Shown in pieces: positions 8,377-16,770 of a DNA stretch of 64,000 bases. Below the pieces are notes generated by a model that saw only the letters and a list, made by a program, of their open reading frames with translations, had not been told where the DNA came from and did not search any database. Origin of the DNA: Thalassospira sp. MCCC 1A01148 (GTDB lineage Bacteria > Pseudomonadota > Alphaproteobacteria > Rhodospirillales > Thalassospiraceae); NCBI RefSeq assembly GCF_001613795.1, contig NZ_LPVZ01000012.1:124001-188000 (forward strand). The letters are read 5' to 3'. The first letter of the stretch is position 1. The number at the start of each line of letters is the position of its first letter. Position numbers and translations under genes: made by a program.

Positions 8377-8541
8377 ATGTTCCTGTCCAGTATTCTTGTT
8401 GCTGTTCGCCGTTGGGCCTATGCACGCTCGGTTGCCAACGAACTTTATGGTCTTGATAAGCGCGATCTTGATGATGTCGGGATTTCCCAGTGGCAGATCA
8501 AAGACGTTGCCCGTAAAGCGGCTCGTGACGCGATTGCATAA
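8377..8541 (+). CDS. DUF1127 (YjiS-like) small protein
   Basis: This is a 54-aa basic protein beginning MFLSSILVAVRRW with the hallmark NELYGLDKRDLDDVGISQWQIKDVA of DUF1127 (compare the usual L..L.DR.L.D.G..R.DI pattern). Such small proteins are abundant in alphaproteobacteria, are often stress-induced, and at least one in Rhodobacter (CcaF1) binds RNA. The start at 8377 is set by an excellent AAGGAGG site 6 bases upstream. It is monocistronic, closed by a strong terminator at 8586. Its leader may form a ribosome-site-masking hairpin. Function here is unknown. Confidence 0.88.
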   Translation: MFLSSILVAVRRWAYARSVANELYGLDKRDLDDVGISQWQIKDVARKAARDAIA

Positions 8542-8585
8542 CGCTCGCACCATATAGGCACCCGTTAATCGGGATTGCCAATGCT

Positions 8586-8617
8586 AAAGCCGGACACAAG
8601 TCCGGCTTTTTGTGTTT
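8586..8617 (+). terminator. Rho-independent terminator after the DUF1127 gene
   Basis: A 10-bp perfect stem AAAGCCGGAC with GTCCGGCTTT and an ACAA loop is followed by TTTGTGTTT. Confidence 0.88.
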
Positions 8618-8777
8618 CTGGGGTAGCTTCTAGGCCAAACCAATCCGGACAAAGTCACGCAGCGTATGGAAGCAATGTTCTTGTGATTGCGAGTTCCGTT
8701 TGCATGCCGCTGTTTTGTTTCCGCATTTTAAGTCTGTCCACCACACCTGATGCAAACGTTATCGTTGGGTGGTGCTG

Positions 8778-10325
8778 ATGGGCACACCAATCACAGTTGT
8801 CTGGTTAAAGCGCGATCTGCGCTTGCATGACCATGCGGCGCTGAATGCGGCAATCGCTGACGGATATCCTGTTGTGTTGCTTTATGTCGTCGAGCCCGAC
8901 TATTGGTGCTTGCCAGACACATTGGCACGGCATTGGCAATTTATCCGGGAGTCTCTGCATGAATTGGCGTCTGATGCACGCGCGCTTGGTCAATCGCTTA
9001 CCGTGCGGGTTGGCGATGTTGTGGATGTCTTGGCCGGGCTTGCGGAAAAGTTCGAGATCCGTGCCATTCATGCACATGCAGAAACCGGCAACCTATGGAC
9101 GTTCAAACGTGATCAAGCGGTTGCGGAATGGGCGCACCATCAGGGCATTGCATTCCATGAACATCGTCAGTTTGCCGTAATCCGTGGCAGGCTTGATCGC
9201 GATCACTGGCATAGGGCATGGCAGGCGTTTTTTGCCGGCCCACCGACCGGGCAGGTGCTGTTTCAAACACCTGCTGTTGATGTTGACCCCGGCACAATTC
9301 CCGAAAATCCGGCGGTACATTTGTCAGCATCTTGCAATGATCCGCAAGTTGGTGGACGCCGTGCGGGAATGCGGTTGCTTGACAGTTTCCTTGGCTGTCG
9401 CGGGCAGCGATATCACCGCGAAATGTCATCGCCCCGAACCGCATTTGAAAGCTGTTCACGGCTAAGTCCGCATATTGCCTATGGCACAGTATCCTTGCGC
9501 GAAATCATTCATGCCGTGCGTGAAAGGCGGCACGATATCCATGCCATGCCTGCAACAGATCGCCCTAAAGGATTCCTTTCGGCGCTAAAGGCATATGAAA
9601 GCCGGCTGCACTGGCATTGTCATTTCGTCCAAAAGCTTGAAACCACACCGGGGATCGAGATTGAAAATCTGCACCCGGCCTATGACGGGTTGCGTCCAGA
9701 TAACTCCGATGATCCACGACTTCTGGCGTGGAAAGCGGGCAAAACCGGATTTCCGTTTATTGATGCCTGCATGCGCGCTCTTGATCACACCGGCTGGATC
9801 AATTTCAGAATGCGCGCGATGCTGACAGCCTTTGTCAGCTATCAGCTTTGGCAACACTGGCGCGAACCCGCGTTGCATCTTGCACGGCAATTTGTCGATT
9901 ACGAACCGGGCATTCATTACACGCAAATTCAAATGCAATCGGGTACCACCGGGATCAACACGCCACGCATCTATAACCCGGTCAAACAATCCAATGATCA
10001 GGACCCCGATGGCGCGTTTATTCGGCGTTGGGTTCCGGAGCTGCGCGACGTTCCGGACGCCTTCATTCACGAACCCTGGCGTCTCGCCCCGATTGAACAG
10101 ATTGATCTGGGCGTTGAGATCGGAAAGCATTACCCGGCGCCGATTGTCGATCATATGGCTGCCGCCCGACATGCGCGCACCAACATCTGGGCCATTCGCA
10201 AAAATGATGATTTCCGCGATCAGGCACAGCAAATCGTCAAACAGCATGGCAGCCGAACCTTTAAACAGAAACGACCACCGGCCGGGCGCGATAAATCCGA
10301 TCAACAAATCACGTTTGATTTCTAA
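8778..10325 (+). CDS. Deoxyribodipyrimidine photolyase/cryptochrome-family flavoprotein
   Basis: This is a light-dependent DNA repair enzyme or photoreceptor of about 515 aa. The N-terminal alpha/beta photolyase domain begins ITVVWLKRDLRLHDHAAL. The helical FAD-binding domain carries FPFIDACMRALDHTGWINFRMRAMLTAFVSYQL and the YTQIQMQSGTTGIN stretch found in a bacterial subgroup where the standard CPD enzyme has WxxxAGTG. The ATG at 8778 is preferred over tandem GTG codons at 8769 and 8772 because it aligns with the family N-terminus. The gene ends 3 bases from the stop of a second, different photolyase on the other strand. Whether it repairs cyclobutane dimers or acts as a photoreceptor cannot be decided here. 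Confidence 0.87.
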   Translation: MGTPITVVWLKRDLRLHDHAALNAAIADGYPVVLLYVVEPDYWCLPDTLARHWQFIRESLHELASDARALGQSLTVRVGDVVDVLAGLAEKFEIRAIHAHAETGNLWTFKRDQAVAEWAHHQGIAFHEHRQFAVIRGRLDRDHWHRAWQAFFAGPPTGQVLFQTPAVDVDPGTIPENPAVHLSASCNDPQVGGRRAGMRLLDSFLGCRGQRYHREMSSPRTAFESCSRLSPHIAYGTVSLREIIHAVRERRHDIHAMPATDRPKGFLSALKAYESRLHWHCHFVQKLETTPGIEIENLHPAYDGLRPDNSDDPRLLAWKAGKTGFPFIDACMRALDHTGWINFRMRAMLTAFVSYQLWQHWREPALHLARQFVDYEPGIHYTQIQMQSGTTGINTPRIYNPVKQSNDQDPDGAFIRRWVPELRDVPDAFIHEPWRLAPIEQIDLGVEIGKHYPAPIVDHMAAARHARTNIWAIRKNDDFRDQAQQIVKQHGSRTFKQKRPPAGRDKSDQQITFDF

Positions 10326-10328
10326 GCT

Positions 10329-11906
10329 TCAGAAAAGGCTGCCTTGTTCTGATCCGGTATCAAGCTTGCGATCATCAAGTTTGCGTAAAAACGCATCGGC
10401 CTGTGCGATCAGATCGCGCTTTTTGTCGTCCTTCATGCGCGCCCAGTTGCGGTATGGCATGCCAAGGCGCGGATTATTGCCAAGCTTGTCGACATTGCGA
10501 TCCATGAAATGCCAGTACAGCGCATTAAACGGGCAGGCATCCTTGCCGGTATTGTTGCGCGGGTTGTACTGGCAGTCCTTGCAGTAATCCGACATGCGGT
10601 CGATGTATTTGCCACTTGCGGCATAGGGTTTTGACGCCATCTTGCCGCCATCGGCATAAAGCGCCATGCCAAAGGTGTTTGGAAGTTCAACCCATTCAAA
10701 CGCGTCGATATAGACCGCCAGATACCAGTCGCAGACCTCTTTGGGGTCAAGTCCGGCGAGCAGGGAAAAATTGCCAATCACCATCAAACGCTGAATGTGA
10801 TGGGCATAGGCATTTTCAAGCGTTTCACCAATCGCCTGCTTCAGGCAATTCATCGACACATCGCCATCCCAGAAAAATCCGGGCAGGGGGCGTTTGGCAT
10901 CAAAATGATTGCCGCTGCCGTAATCCGGGCCAAGATACCAGTAAAGCCCCCGGACATATTCCCGCCAGCCAAGGATCTGGCGGATAAACCCCTCAACCGC
11001 ATTCAGCGGTGCCTTGCCCTCATGATAGGCCTTCTCGGCCGCCCGGCTGACTTCATCAGGCAACAACAGCCCGATGTTAAGGCACGGGCTGATCAGGGAA
11101 TGATACAGGGTCGCACTTTTGACCGTCATCGCATCCTGGTAATCGCCAAAATACGCCAAGCGATGCTTGATGAAATGATCCAGTGCCGCAAGCGCATCCT
11201 TGCGCGTTACCGGCCAGCCGAATGACCCAACATCCCCAAGCGCATCGGGAAAATCATCGCAAACGTGATCAAGCAATTCCTGCGTGATCTTGTCGGGCGC
11301 AAAGGTCTTTGGCGTTGGGGGCGTCACATCATCGGGCAGGCTTTTACGGTTGTCGTGATCAAAGTTCCACTGTCCGCCAACCGGTTTGCCATCAGGTTCC
11401 ATCAGAATGCCGGTATCGCGCCGCAAACCGCGATAGAAATACTCCATCCGAAGTTCCTTGCGGTCCTTGGCAAATCCGTCGAATGCCGAAAGTGGGGCAA
11501 AGAAGCGGTCATCGGCACGCATTTCAACCGATATATCAAGGTCTTCGGACCATTTATCAATTTCTTGTTTGACCCGCCATTCACCGGGCTCGGTGATAAT
11601 GACTTCATTGATGTCGTGTTCGGACATCGCCGCCTTCAGCGCCTCGGTGAAAGAAGTTGTTGGCCGGTCCTGATAATCGAAGTAATCAACATAGAAGCCC
11701 TGATCGCGCAGCTCGGCCGCGAAATGGCGCATCGCCGACAGGATCATAACGATTTTCTGGCGATGATGAGGAACATAGGTTGCCTCGTCACGCGGCTCGG
11801 CCATGACGATCAAGTCTCGGTCCGGTTTGGCATCACTCAGGCTCGATAATCCGGGGGTGAGCTGATCACCAAGAATGAAACGAATGCTTTGAAAACGGGG
11901 CTTCAT
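10329..11906 (-). CDS. phrB: Iron-sulfur bacterial cryptochrome/(6-4) photolyase (FeS-BCP)
   Basis: This is a predicted prokaryotic (6-4) photolyase with FAD, a lumazine-type antenna and a 4Fe-4S cluster, 525 aa. The N-terminus SIRFILGDQLTPGLSSL is typical of the FeS-BCP class. The four cluster cysteines are present: one in MNCLKQAIGE, two in YCKDCQYNP and one in KDACPFNALYWHF. The AYAHHIQRLMVIGNF helix contributes to the FAD pocket. The start at 11906 (MKPRFQSIRF) is chosen over an upstream TTG/ATG region that would add a Cys/Tyr-rich leader. It is convergent with the preceding photolyase, so the two are transcribed independently. Confidence 0.92.
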   Translation of the reverse strand: MKPRFQSIRFILGDQLTPGLSSLSDAKPDRDLIVMAEPRDEATYVPHHRQKIVMILSAMRHFAAELRDQGFYVDYFDYQDRPTTSFTEALKAAMSEHDINEVIITEPGEWRVKQEIDKWSEDLDISVEMRADDRFFAPLSAFDGFAKDRKELRMEYFYRGLRRDTGILMEPDGKPVGGQWNFDHDNRKSLPDDVTPPTPKTFAPDKITQELLDHVCDDFPDALGDVGSFGWPVTRKDALAALDHFIKHRLAYFGDYQDAMTVKSATLYHSLISPCLNIGLLLPDEVSRAAEKAYHEGKAPLNAVEGFIRQILGWREYVRGLYWYLGPDYGSGNHFDAKRPLPGFFWDGDVSMNCLKQAIGETLENAYAHHIQRLMVIGNFSLLAGLDPKEVCDWYLAVYIDAFEWVELPNTFGMALYADGGKMASKPYAASGKYIDRMSDYCKDCQYNPRNNTGKDACPFNALYWHFMDRNVDKLGNNPRLGMPYRNWARMKDDKKRDLIAQADAFLRKLDDRKLDTGSEQGSLF

Positions 11907-12078
11907 GGTTTGCTTCAATTGTTTGGACGGCGGATACGAGTCGTACGGAAACAGACAGGCATAGGATCGCAAAAAAGCGCAACTCTATCGAAGCGATTTT
12001 CATTCTCAGGAAAATCCGTGCGAATGATTTTTAGTCATTCAGACCAGCTGGGAAAATTCGGAAAAATCGGCTAAATTA

Positions 12079-12095
12079 TTGATAATGGTAATCAA
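12079..12095. promoter_or_regulatory. Fur-box-like operator upstream of the bacterioferritin genes
   Basis: TTGATAATGGTAATCAA is a perfect 5-bp inverted repeat with a 7-bp centre. Its GATAATGGTAATCA core differs at one base from the first 14 positions of the classical Fur consensus (GATAATGATAATCA). A possible -35 (TTGAAC at 12111-12116) lies just downstream. Control of the bfr pair by a Fur-family protein is inferred. Confidence 0.55.
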
Positions 12096-12169
12096 AGGCG
12101 TGTTTTTTCCTTGAACCGGGGCCAGCGGGTTCCCACTATCTGCTTAGCCCAACCATCAGGAGAGCCAAA

Positions 12170-12646
12170 ATGAAGGGTGATCCCAAGATCATCACGTATC
12201 TTAATCGCATTCTGACCAATCAGTTGACTGCGATTAACCAGTATTTCCTGCATGCCAGAATGCTGCGGGACTGGGGCGTGGAAGAAATGGGCGAGTATGA
12301 GTACAAGCTCTCGATCAAGGAAATGAAACGCGCCGACGACACAATCGAGCGCATTCTGTTTCTTGAAGGTCTTCCCAACCTCCAGAACCTTAACAAGCTG
12401 ATGATCGGCGAAAATGTCGAAGAGATCATCAGCTGTGACATGAAGTTTGAGTTGGCGTCTCTACCGCTTCTGCGCGAAGCCATCACCGCCTGCGAAAAGG
12501 CCGAGGACTTTGTGACGCGCGATCTGCTTGTGAAATTCCTGGAAGAACAGGAAGAGCACGTAGATTGGCTTGAGACCGAAGAATGGCAGCTCGAAAATGT
12601 CGGGATTGCAAACTTTATCCAGAGCCGTTCAGGCGACGGCGACTAA
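12170..12646 (+). CDS. bfr: Bacterioferritin, heme-binding subunit type (ferroxidase residues lost)
   Basis: This is an iron-storage protein subunit, 158 aa, starting MKGDPKIITYLNRIL like E. coli Bfr. By position, Met52, the axial heme ligand, is kept (KEMKRAD). The di-iron ligands are changed: residue 18 is Gln instead of Glu, residue 54 is Arg instead of His, and residue 127 is Gln instead of Glu, while Glu51, Glu94 and His130 remain. This subunit therefore probably brings heme but not ferroxidase activity. The next gene has the reverse pattern, suggesting a mixed 24-mer. The ATG has an AGGAGA ribosome site, and a Fur-like box lies about 75 bases upstream. Confidence 0.95.
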   Translation: MKGDPKIITYLNRILTNQLTAINQYFLHARMLRDWGVEEMGEYEYKLSIKEMKRADDTIERILFLEGLPNLQNLNKLMIGENVEEIISCDMKFELASLPLLREAITACEKAEDFVTRDLLVKFLEEQEEHVDWLETEEWQLENVGIANFIQSRSGDGD

Positions 12647-12667
12647 TCAGATCAGGAGTATTACGCC

Positions 12668-13159
12668 ATGAAGGGTAGTAAAAAGGTCCTCGCCGCGCTG
12701 AACAAACAGCTCACTGCCGAACTGTCGGCGGCCGACCAGTATAACACACATGCCGAAATGTACGCCGATTGGGGCCTGCATTCGCTGTATGAACGCATGC
12801 ATCACGAAAAGGATGAGGAACTCGAACACGCCAAGCGTCTGATCGAGCGTATCCTGTTCCTTGAAGGCGTGCCGGACACCGCATCACGCGAACCGATCAA
12901 GATCGGCAAAACCGTGCCCGAGATGATGAAAAACGATCTCGAACACGAATATCATGTGATCAACCTTCTGAAAAAGGCGATCAAGATCGCCGAGGCAGAG
13001 GATGATTTCCAGACACGTCAGATGCTGGTTGAGCTGCTTGATGACAGCGAAGAAGATCATGCTTATTGGCTGGAACAGCAGATTCGCCTGATCGACATGA
13101 TGGGCCTGCCGAACTACATCCAGTTCCGTGCAGCCGGGGAACCCAGCCCGGAAGGCTGA
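12668..13159 (+). CDS. bfr: Bacterioferritin, ferroxidase subunit type (heme Met lost)
   Basis: This is the second bacterioferritin subunit, 163 aa. The ferroxidase ligands are complete: Glu18, Glu51, His54, Glu94, and the Glu and His of SEEDH (shifted by one residue, 128 and 131). Position 52, the heme-binding Met in other bacterioferritins, is Leu. It lies 21 bases after the first bfr with an AGGAG site, so the two are co-translated from one mRNA. Known heteromeric pairs in Neisseria, Pseudomonas putida and Magnetospirillum share this division of labour. A strong terminator follows. Confidence 0.95.
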   Translation: MKGSKKVLAALNKQLTAELSAADQYNTHAEMYADWGLHSLYERMHHEKDEELEHAKRLIERILFLEGVPDTASREPIKIGKTVPEMMKNDLEHEYHVINLLKKAIKIAEAEDDFQTRQMLVELLDDSEEDHAYWLEQQIRLIDMMGLPNYIQFRAAGEPSPEG

Positions 13160-13184
13160 TCATCGGCCAGCAAATAATTTTCAG

Positions 13185-13216
13185 AAGGCCCCGGCAATGT
13201 CCGGGGCTTTCTTTTT
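13185..13216 (+). terminator. Rho-independent terminator of the bfr operon
   Basis: GAAGGCCCCGG pairs with CCGGGGCTTTC (one G-U pair) around a 6-base loop, followed by CTTTTTATT. Confidence 0.88.
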
Positions 13217-13263
13217 ATTATCAGAGTGTTAGCCCTGCATTTTTATATGCCGCTTATTTTGTC

Positions 13264-13294
13264 TTGACCTTCCAGTTGCTGGAAAGTCTATCGT
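13264..13294 (+). promoter_or_regulatory. CueR-type MerR-family promoter of copA
   Basis: The -35 TTGACC (13264-13269) and -10 TATCGT (13289-13294) are 19 bp apart, the over-long spacer typical of MerR-activated promoters. Between them lies ACCTTCC-N7-GGAAAGT, nearly identical to the E. coli copA CueR site (ACCTTCC-N7-GGAAGGT). The cueR gene is two genes away in the same operon, giving copper-induced autoregulation. Confidence 0.9.
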
Positions 13295-13334
13295 GCCCCA
13301 TATCTTGTAGTAATCCCTTTTTGAGGTGCGTGAT

Positions 13335-15818
13335 ATGGATCGCCGAACAGACGAGTATGATACCGCAGCAGGCGGTGGGGCATCCGTGCAGCCGACTGCC
13401 AATACCAGCGAAGTGAACCTTGAGATCGAAGGCATGACCTGTGCAAACTGTGCAGGCCGCGTTGAAAAGGCCATCGCTGGTCTTGATGGTGTTTCTGATG
13501 TCACCGTAAACTTTGCGCTCAACAGTGCAAATGTGCATTTTGACGACAGCAAGCTTGATACATCCAAAATCGCCGAGGCGGTCGCGGATTCAGGCTATAG
13601 CGTCGCGACCCATCAGCTTTCCTTTGATGTCGATGGCATGACATGCGCGAACTGTGCTTTGCGGGTCGAAAAGGCACTGTCCGCGGTGCCGGGTGTCACC
13701 GACGCCAGTGTCAATTTCGCGCTGGAACGTGCTGATATCTCGGCTCTGTCGGGCAAGGTCAACGATGCCATCGCGATCAAGGCGATCGAGGATGCCGGGT
13801 ATCACGCAACGTCACGCAATAAATCCGGATCCGAAGATCGTGATGCAGACGAAGCCGCACGCAACGAGAAGAAGCAGGACAAATCCCTGATCCTTCTCGC
13901 GGTATCTGCGTTGCTGACCGCACCACTGGTTTTGCAAATGGTCTGGATGAACCTTGGTGTGTCCTACCACCTGCCGGCATGGGTTGAACTTGCGCTTGCA
14001 ACCCCGGTTCAGTTCTATGTTGGTGCACGTTTCTATAAGGGCGCGTTTGCCGCTCTTCGTCATCGCAGTGCCAATATGGATGTGCTGGTCGCGCTTGGGA
14101 CATCGGCGGCCTATTTCCTCAGTCTTTATAACATGCTGACCGCCAATGCCGGGCAGACCCATCTGTATTTTGAGGCTTCGGCCGCGATCATCACCCTGAT
14201 CCTTGCCGGCAAAATCATGGAAGAGCGTGCCAAACGCGGTGCATCGGCTGCCATCCGTGAATTGATGGCGCTCCGCCCGCGCCGGGCACGCAAGGTGGTC
14301 GACGGCGAAGGTGAACAGGATGTTGCCGTCGAAAGCCTGTCGGTTGGTGATATCGTCCGCGTGTTGCCTGGTGAACGCGTGCCGGTCGATGGCAAGGTTC
14401 ATGCCGGTGAAAGTGAACTTGATGAAAGCCTGATCACAGGCGAAACCCGGCCCGTGGCGCGTGTCAGTGGTGATACTGTTGTTGGTGGCGCGGTGAATGG
14501 TACCGGACGTCTTGATATCGAAGTCAGTGCGGTTGGCGATGATACGACGCTGTCGCGCATCATTCGCCTGGTTGAAAAGGCCCAGACCGGCAAGGCCCCG
14601 GTTCAGAAGCTAGTCGACCGGGTATCGGCCGTGTTCGTGCCGATTGTGGTTGTCATTGCATTGCTGACTTTGGCCGCGTGGTTATTTACCGGTTTTGGCG
14701 CAGAGGCATCCATCGTTGCCGCCGTATCAGTGCTGGTGATTGCATGTCCTTGTGCGCTTGGTCTGGCGACGCCGACTGCGTTGGTGGCCGGGACGGGCAG
14801 TGCAGCGCGCAATGGTATCCTGATCCGCAATTTCGAGGCGCTGGAGCAGGCCCACAACGTTGATACCGTCATCTTTGACAAAACGGGTACCCTGACCGAA
14901 GGCACGCCGACGGTGCGTGATGTTGAAGCGGCATCCGGCGTGGATCGCAATGAGTTGCTTCGACTTGTCGCAGCCGTCCAGGCGGCCAGTGAACATCCTC
15001 TGGCGCGTGCGGTTGTCTCGCTTGCAAAGGACGAAGGCGTATCAGTGCCTGATATCCATAACTTCAAGGGCAAAACCGGTGCCGGGGTCATGGCCGATGT
15101 CGAAAAACACAAGATCGCCATTGGCAGCGAAGCCTTGCTGTCTGATCTTGATATCGCAGGTCCGTCGCAGGATATGGAAAAGGACATCAAGAAACACGAA
15201 GGCGAAGGCAGAACCGTTATTCTGGTTGCGATCGACGGCACTTTTGCCGGTTACCTGACCCTTGAGGATCGCATCCGCGAAGGTGCCAAACAGGCGATTG
15301 CTGATCTGAAGGCACGCGGTATTTCATCGATCATGTTGTCGGGTGACAGTCAGGATGTCGCAAGCCACGTGGCGCGCGAACTTGGCCTGGAACGCGGCGA
15401 AGGTCGTATTCGCCCGCAGGACAAGGCGCGTGAAGTTGAAAAGCTCCGCAAGGAAGGTCGTCATGTTGCCATGGTTGGTGACGGGATCAATGATGCGCCT
15501 GCACTGGCGGCTGCCGATGTCGGTATTGCCATGGGTGGTGGTACTGATGTGGCCATGGAAACGGCAGGCATTACCCTGATGCGTTCTGACCCGGCATTGG
15601 TATCGGCTGCGATTGATATTTCCATCGCAACGCGGCGCAAGATCGCACAGAACCTGTTTTGGGCCTTTGCCTATAACGTGGTCGGGGTGCCGCTGGCGGC
15701 CCTTGGTGTGCTTAGCCCGGCAATTGCCGGTGCTGCGATGGCATTAAGCTCCGTCTCGGTGGTGGGCAACTCGCTTACCCTGCGCCGCTGGAATGTAAAG
15801 GGTGGGAGTAAGTCATGA
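13335..15818 (+). CDS. copA: Copper-exporting P1B-type ATPase CopA
   Basis: This enzyme exports Cu(I) across the inner membrane using ATP; about 827 aa. Two N-terminal heavy-metal-binding domains each carry GMTCANC (Cys36/39 and Cys104/107). Membrane helices surround the copper-selective CPC motif (471-473). The phosphorylated Asp515 sits in DKTGTLT, followed by SEHPLA and GDGINDAPAL. An ATG at 13335 is preferred over the in-frame GTG at 13326 because the GAGG ribosome site overlaps that GTG. A CueR-type promoter lies upstream and its stop overlaps the cueR start (ATGA), so activator and pump are co-expressed. Confidence 0.97.
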   Translation: MDRRTDEYDTAAGGGASVQPTANTSEVNLEIEGMTCANCAGRVEKAIAGLDGVSDVTVNFALNSANVHFDDSKLDTSKIAEAVADSGYSVATHQLSFDVDGMTCANCALRVEKALSAVPGVTDASVNFALERADISALSGKVNDAIAIKAIEDAGYHATSRNKSGSEDRDADEAARNEKKQDKSLILLAVSALLTAPLVLQMVWMNLGVSYHLPAWVELALATPVQFYVGARFYKGAFAALRHRSANMDVLVALGTSAAYFLSLYNMLTANAGQTHLYFEASAAIITLILAGKIMEERAKRGASAAIRELMALRPRRARKVVDGEGEQDVAVESLSVGDIVRVLPGERVPVDGKVHAGESELDESLITGETRPVARVSGDTVVGGAVNGTGRLDIEVSAVGDDTTLSRIIRLVEKAQTGKAPVQKLVDRVSAVFVPIVVVIALLTLAAWLFTGFGAEASIVAAVSVLVIACPCALGLATPTALVAGTGSAARNGILIRNFEALEQAHNVDTVIFDKTGTLTEGTPTVRDVEAASGVDRNELLRLVAAVQAASEHPLARAVVSLAKDEGVSVPDIHNFKGKTGAGVMADVEKHKIAIGSEALLSDLDIAGPSQDMEKDIKKHEGEGRTVILVAIDGTFAGYLTLEDRIREGAKQAIADLKARGISSIMLSGDSQDVASHVARELGLERGEGRIRPQDKAREVEKLRKEGRHVAMVGDGINDAPALAAADVGIAMGGGTDVAMETAGITLMRSDPALVSAAIDISIATRRKIAQNLFWAFAYNVVGVPLAALGVLSPAIAGAAMALSSVSVVGNSLTLRRWNVKGGSKS

Positions 15819-16198
15819 ATATTTCCGATGCCGCCGCTGACAGCGGCCTTCCGGCCAAAACCATCCGCTATTACGAGGATATCGGGTTGGTTTCGCCGGG
15901 CAGGCTTGCCAACGGGTACCGCGACTATGACGAGCATGATTTGCACAAGTTGCGCTTTTTGCAGCGTGCCCGTGGGCTTGGTTTCTCCGTCGAGGATTGC
16001 CGCGTGTTGCTGTCGTTGTACGAGGATCGCAACCGCGCATCCGCCGACGTAAAGAAGATCGCCAAGACCCATTTGATCGAGATCGAACGCAAAATTGCCG
16101 AGCTCCAGAGCCTGCGAGACACGCTGTCCGATCTTGTTCAGTCCTGTCATGGCGATGACCGTCCGAACTGCCCGATTATCAACGATCTGGCGCGCTAA
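15815..16198 (+). CDS. cueR: MerR-family copper-responsive regulator CueR
   Basis: This is the Cu(I)-sensing activator of the copper operon, 127 aa. The N-terminal MerR helix-turn-helix ([26 protein letters not shown]) is followed by a dimerisation coiled coil. The metal-binding loop C-x7-C (Cys111 and Cys119, CHGDDRPNC) is the CueR signature. It overlaps copA by 4 bases and binds, by inference, the ACCTTCC-N7-GGAAAGT site at 13267-13287 that drives the whole operon. Confidence 0.95.
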   Translation: MNISDAAADSGLPAKTIRYYEDIGLVSPGRLANGYRDYDEHDLHKLRFLQRARGLGFSVEDCRVLLSLYEDRNRASADVKKIAKTHLIEIERKIAELQSLRDTLSDLVQSCHGDDRPNCPIINDLAR

Positions 16199-16224
16199 GC
16201 TGCGCGAACAAGAGAGAGCAAAAA

Positions 16225-16701
16225 ATGAAAAACAAAGGCGTTATAGCCCTTGGCGCGGTGATAGGTGCGGCGGTTATTTATGGCGTTGTGACCTTCTTTG
16301 GCTTAGGGGCCAACACCGACACGAATGTTGAACTGCGCCCTGATGACCTCAAGGTGGTTGCCTTGGGCAAGAAGGTTTATGACGCCAACTGTGCGTCTTG
16401 CCACGGGGTGAAGCTTGAAGGTGAAGAAAACTGGCGTGAACGCGGCGCAGATGGCTTGTTGCCAGCACCACCACATGACGAAACCGGTCATACCTGGCAT
16501 CATCCCGATGCGTTGCTTTTTGCCCTGACGAAATACGGCCCTGCCGCGATGGCAGGGGATGGTTACAAGTCAGCCATGCCAGCTTATGAGGATGTGCTAA
16601 GTGATGCGGAAATCATTGCCAGCCTGTCTTACATAAAAAGTCGCTGGCCCAAAGAAGTCGTAGAACGTCACGACCAGATTAATCAGTCTGCGGCACAGTG
16701 A
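16225..16701 (+). CDS. Membrane-anchored c-type cytochrome in the copper operon
   Basis: This is a single-heme cytochrome c of 158 aa. An uncleaved N-terminal helix (residues 5-28, [23 protein letters not shown]) anchors it to the periplasmic face. The heme site is CASCH (Cys56, Cys59, His60), and a Met in [14 protein letters not shown] is the likely sixth ligand. It begins 26 bases after cueR with a GAGAG site and ends at a strong terminator, so it is the third gene of a copA-cueR operon. A role in copper stress, for example in periplasmic Cu(I) oxidation, is only a guess; the partner is unknown. Confidence 0.88.
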   Translation: MKNKGVIALGAVIGAAVIYGVVTFFGLGANTDTNVELRPDDLKVVALGKKVYDANCASCHGVKLEGEENWRERGADGLLPAPPHDETGHTWHHPDALLFALTKYGPAAMAGDGYKSAMPAYEDVLSDAEIIASLSYIKSRWPKEVVERHDQINQSAAQ

Positions 16702-16711
16702 TGCCCCAAAA

Positions 16712-16755
16712 AGCAAAAAAGACCCGGCCATAAAAGGCGGCGGGTCTTTTTTGCT
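16712..16755. terminator. Bidirectional terminator between the cytochrome and histidine kinase genes
   Basis: A long stem (AGCAAAAAAGACCCG with CGGGTCTTTTTTGCT) has T-rich flanks on both strands and lies between convergent genes, so it should work for both. Confidence 0.9.
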
Positions 16756-16770
16756 GACACAATTCTCGTG

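Noticed and set aside
13281-13335. GTG at 13326 as the start of copA
   Set aside because: The GAGG ribosome site overlaps that codon, so only the ATG at 13335 has normal spacing.
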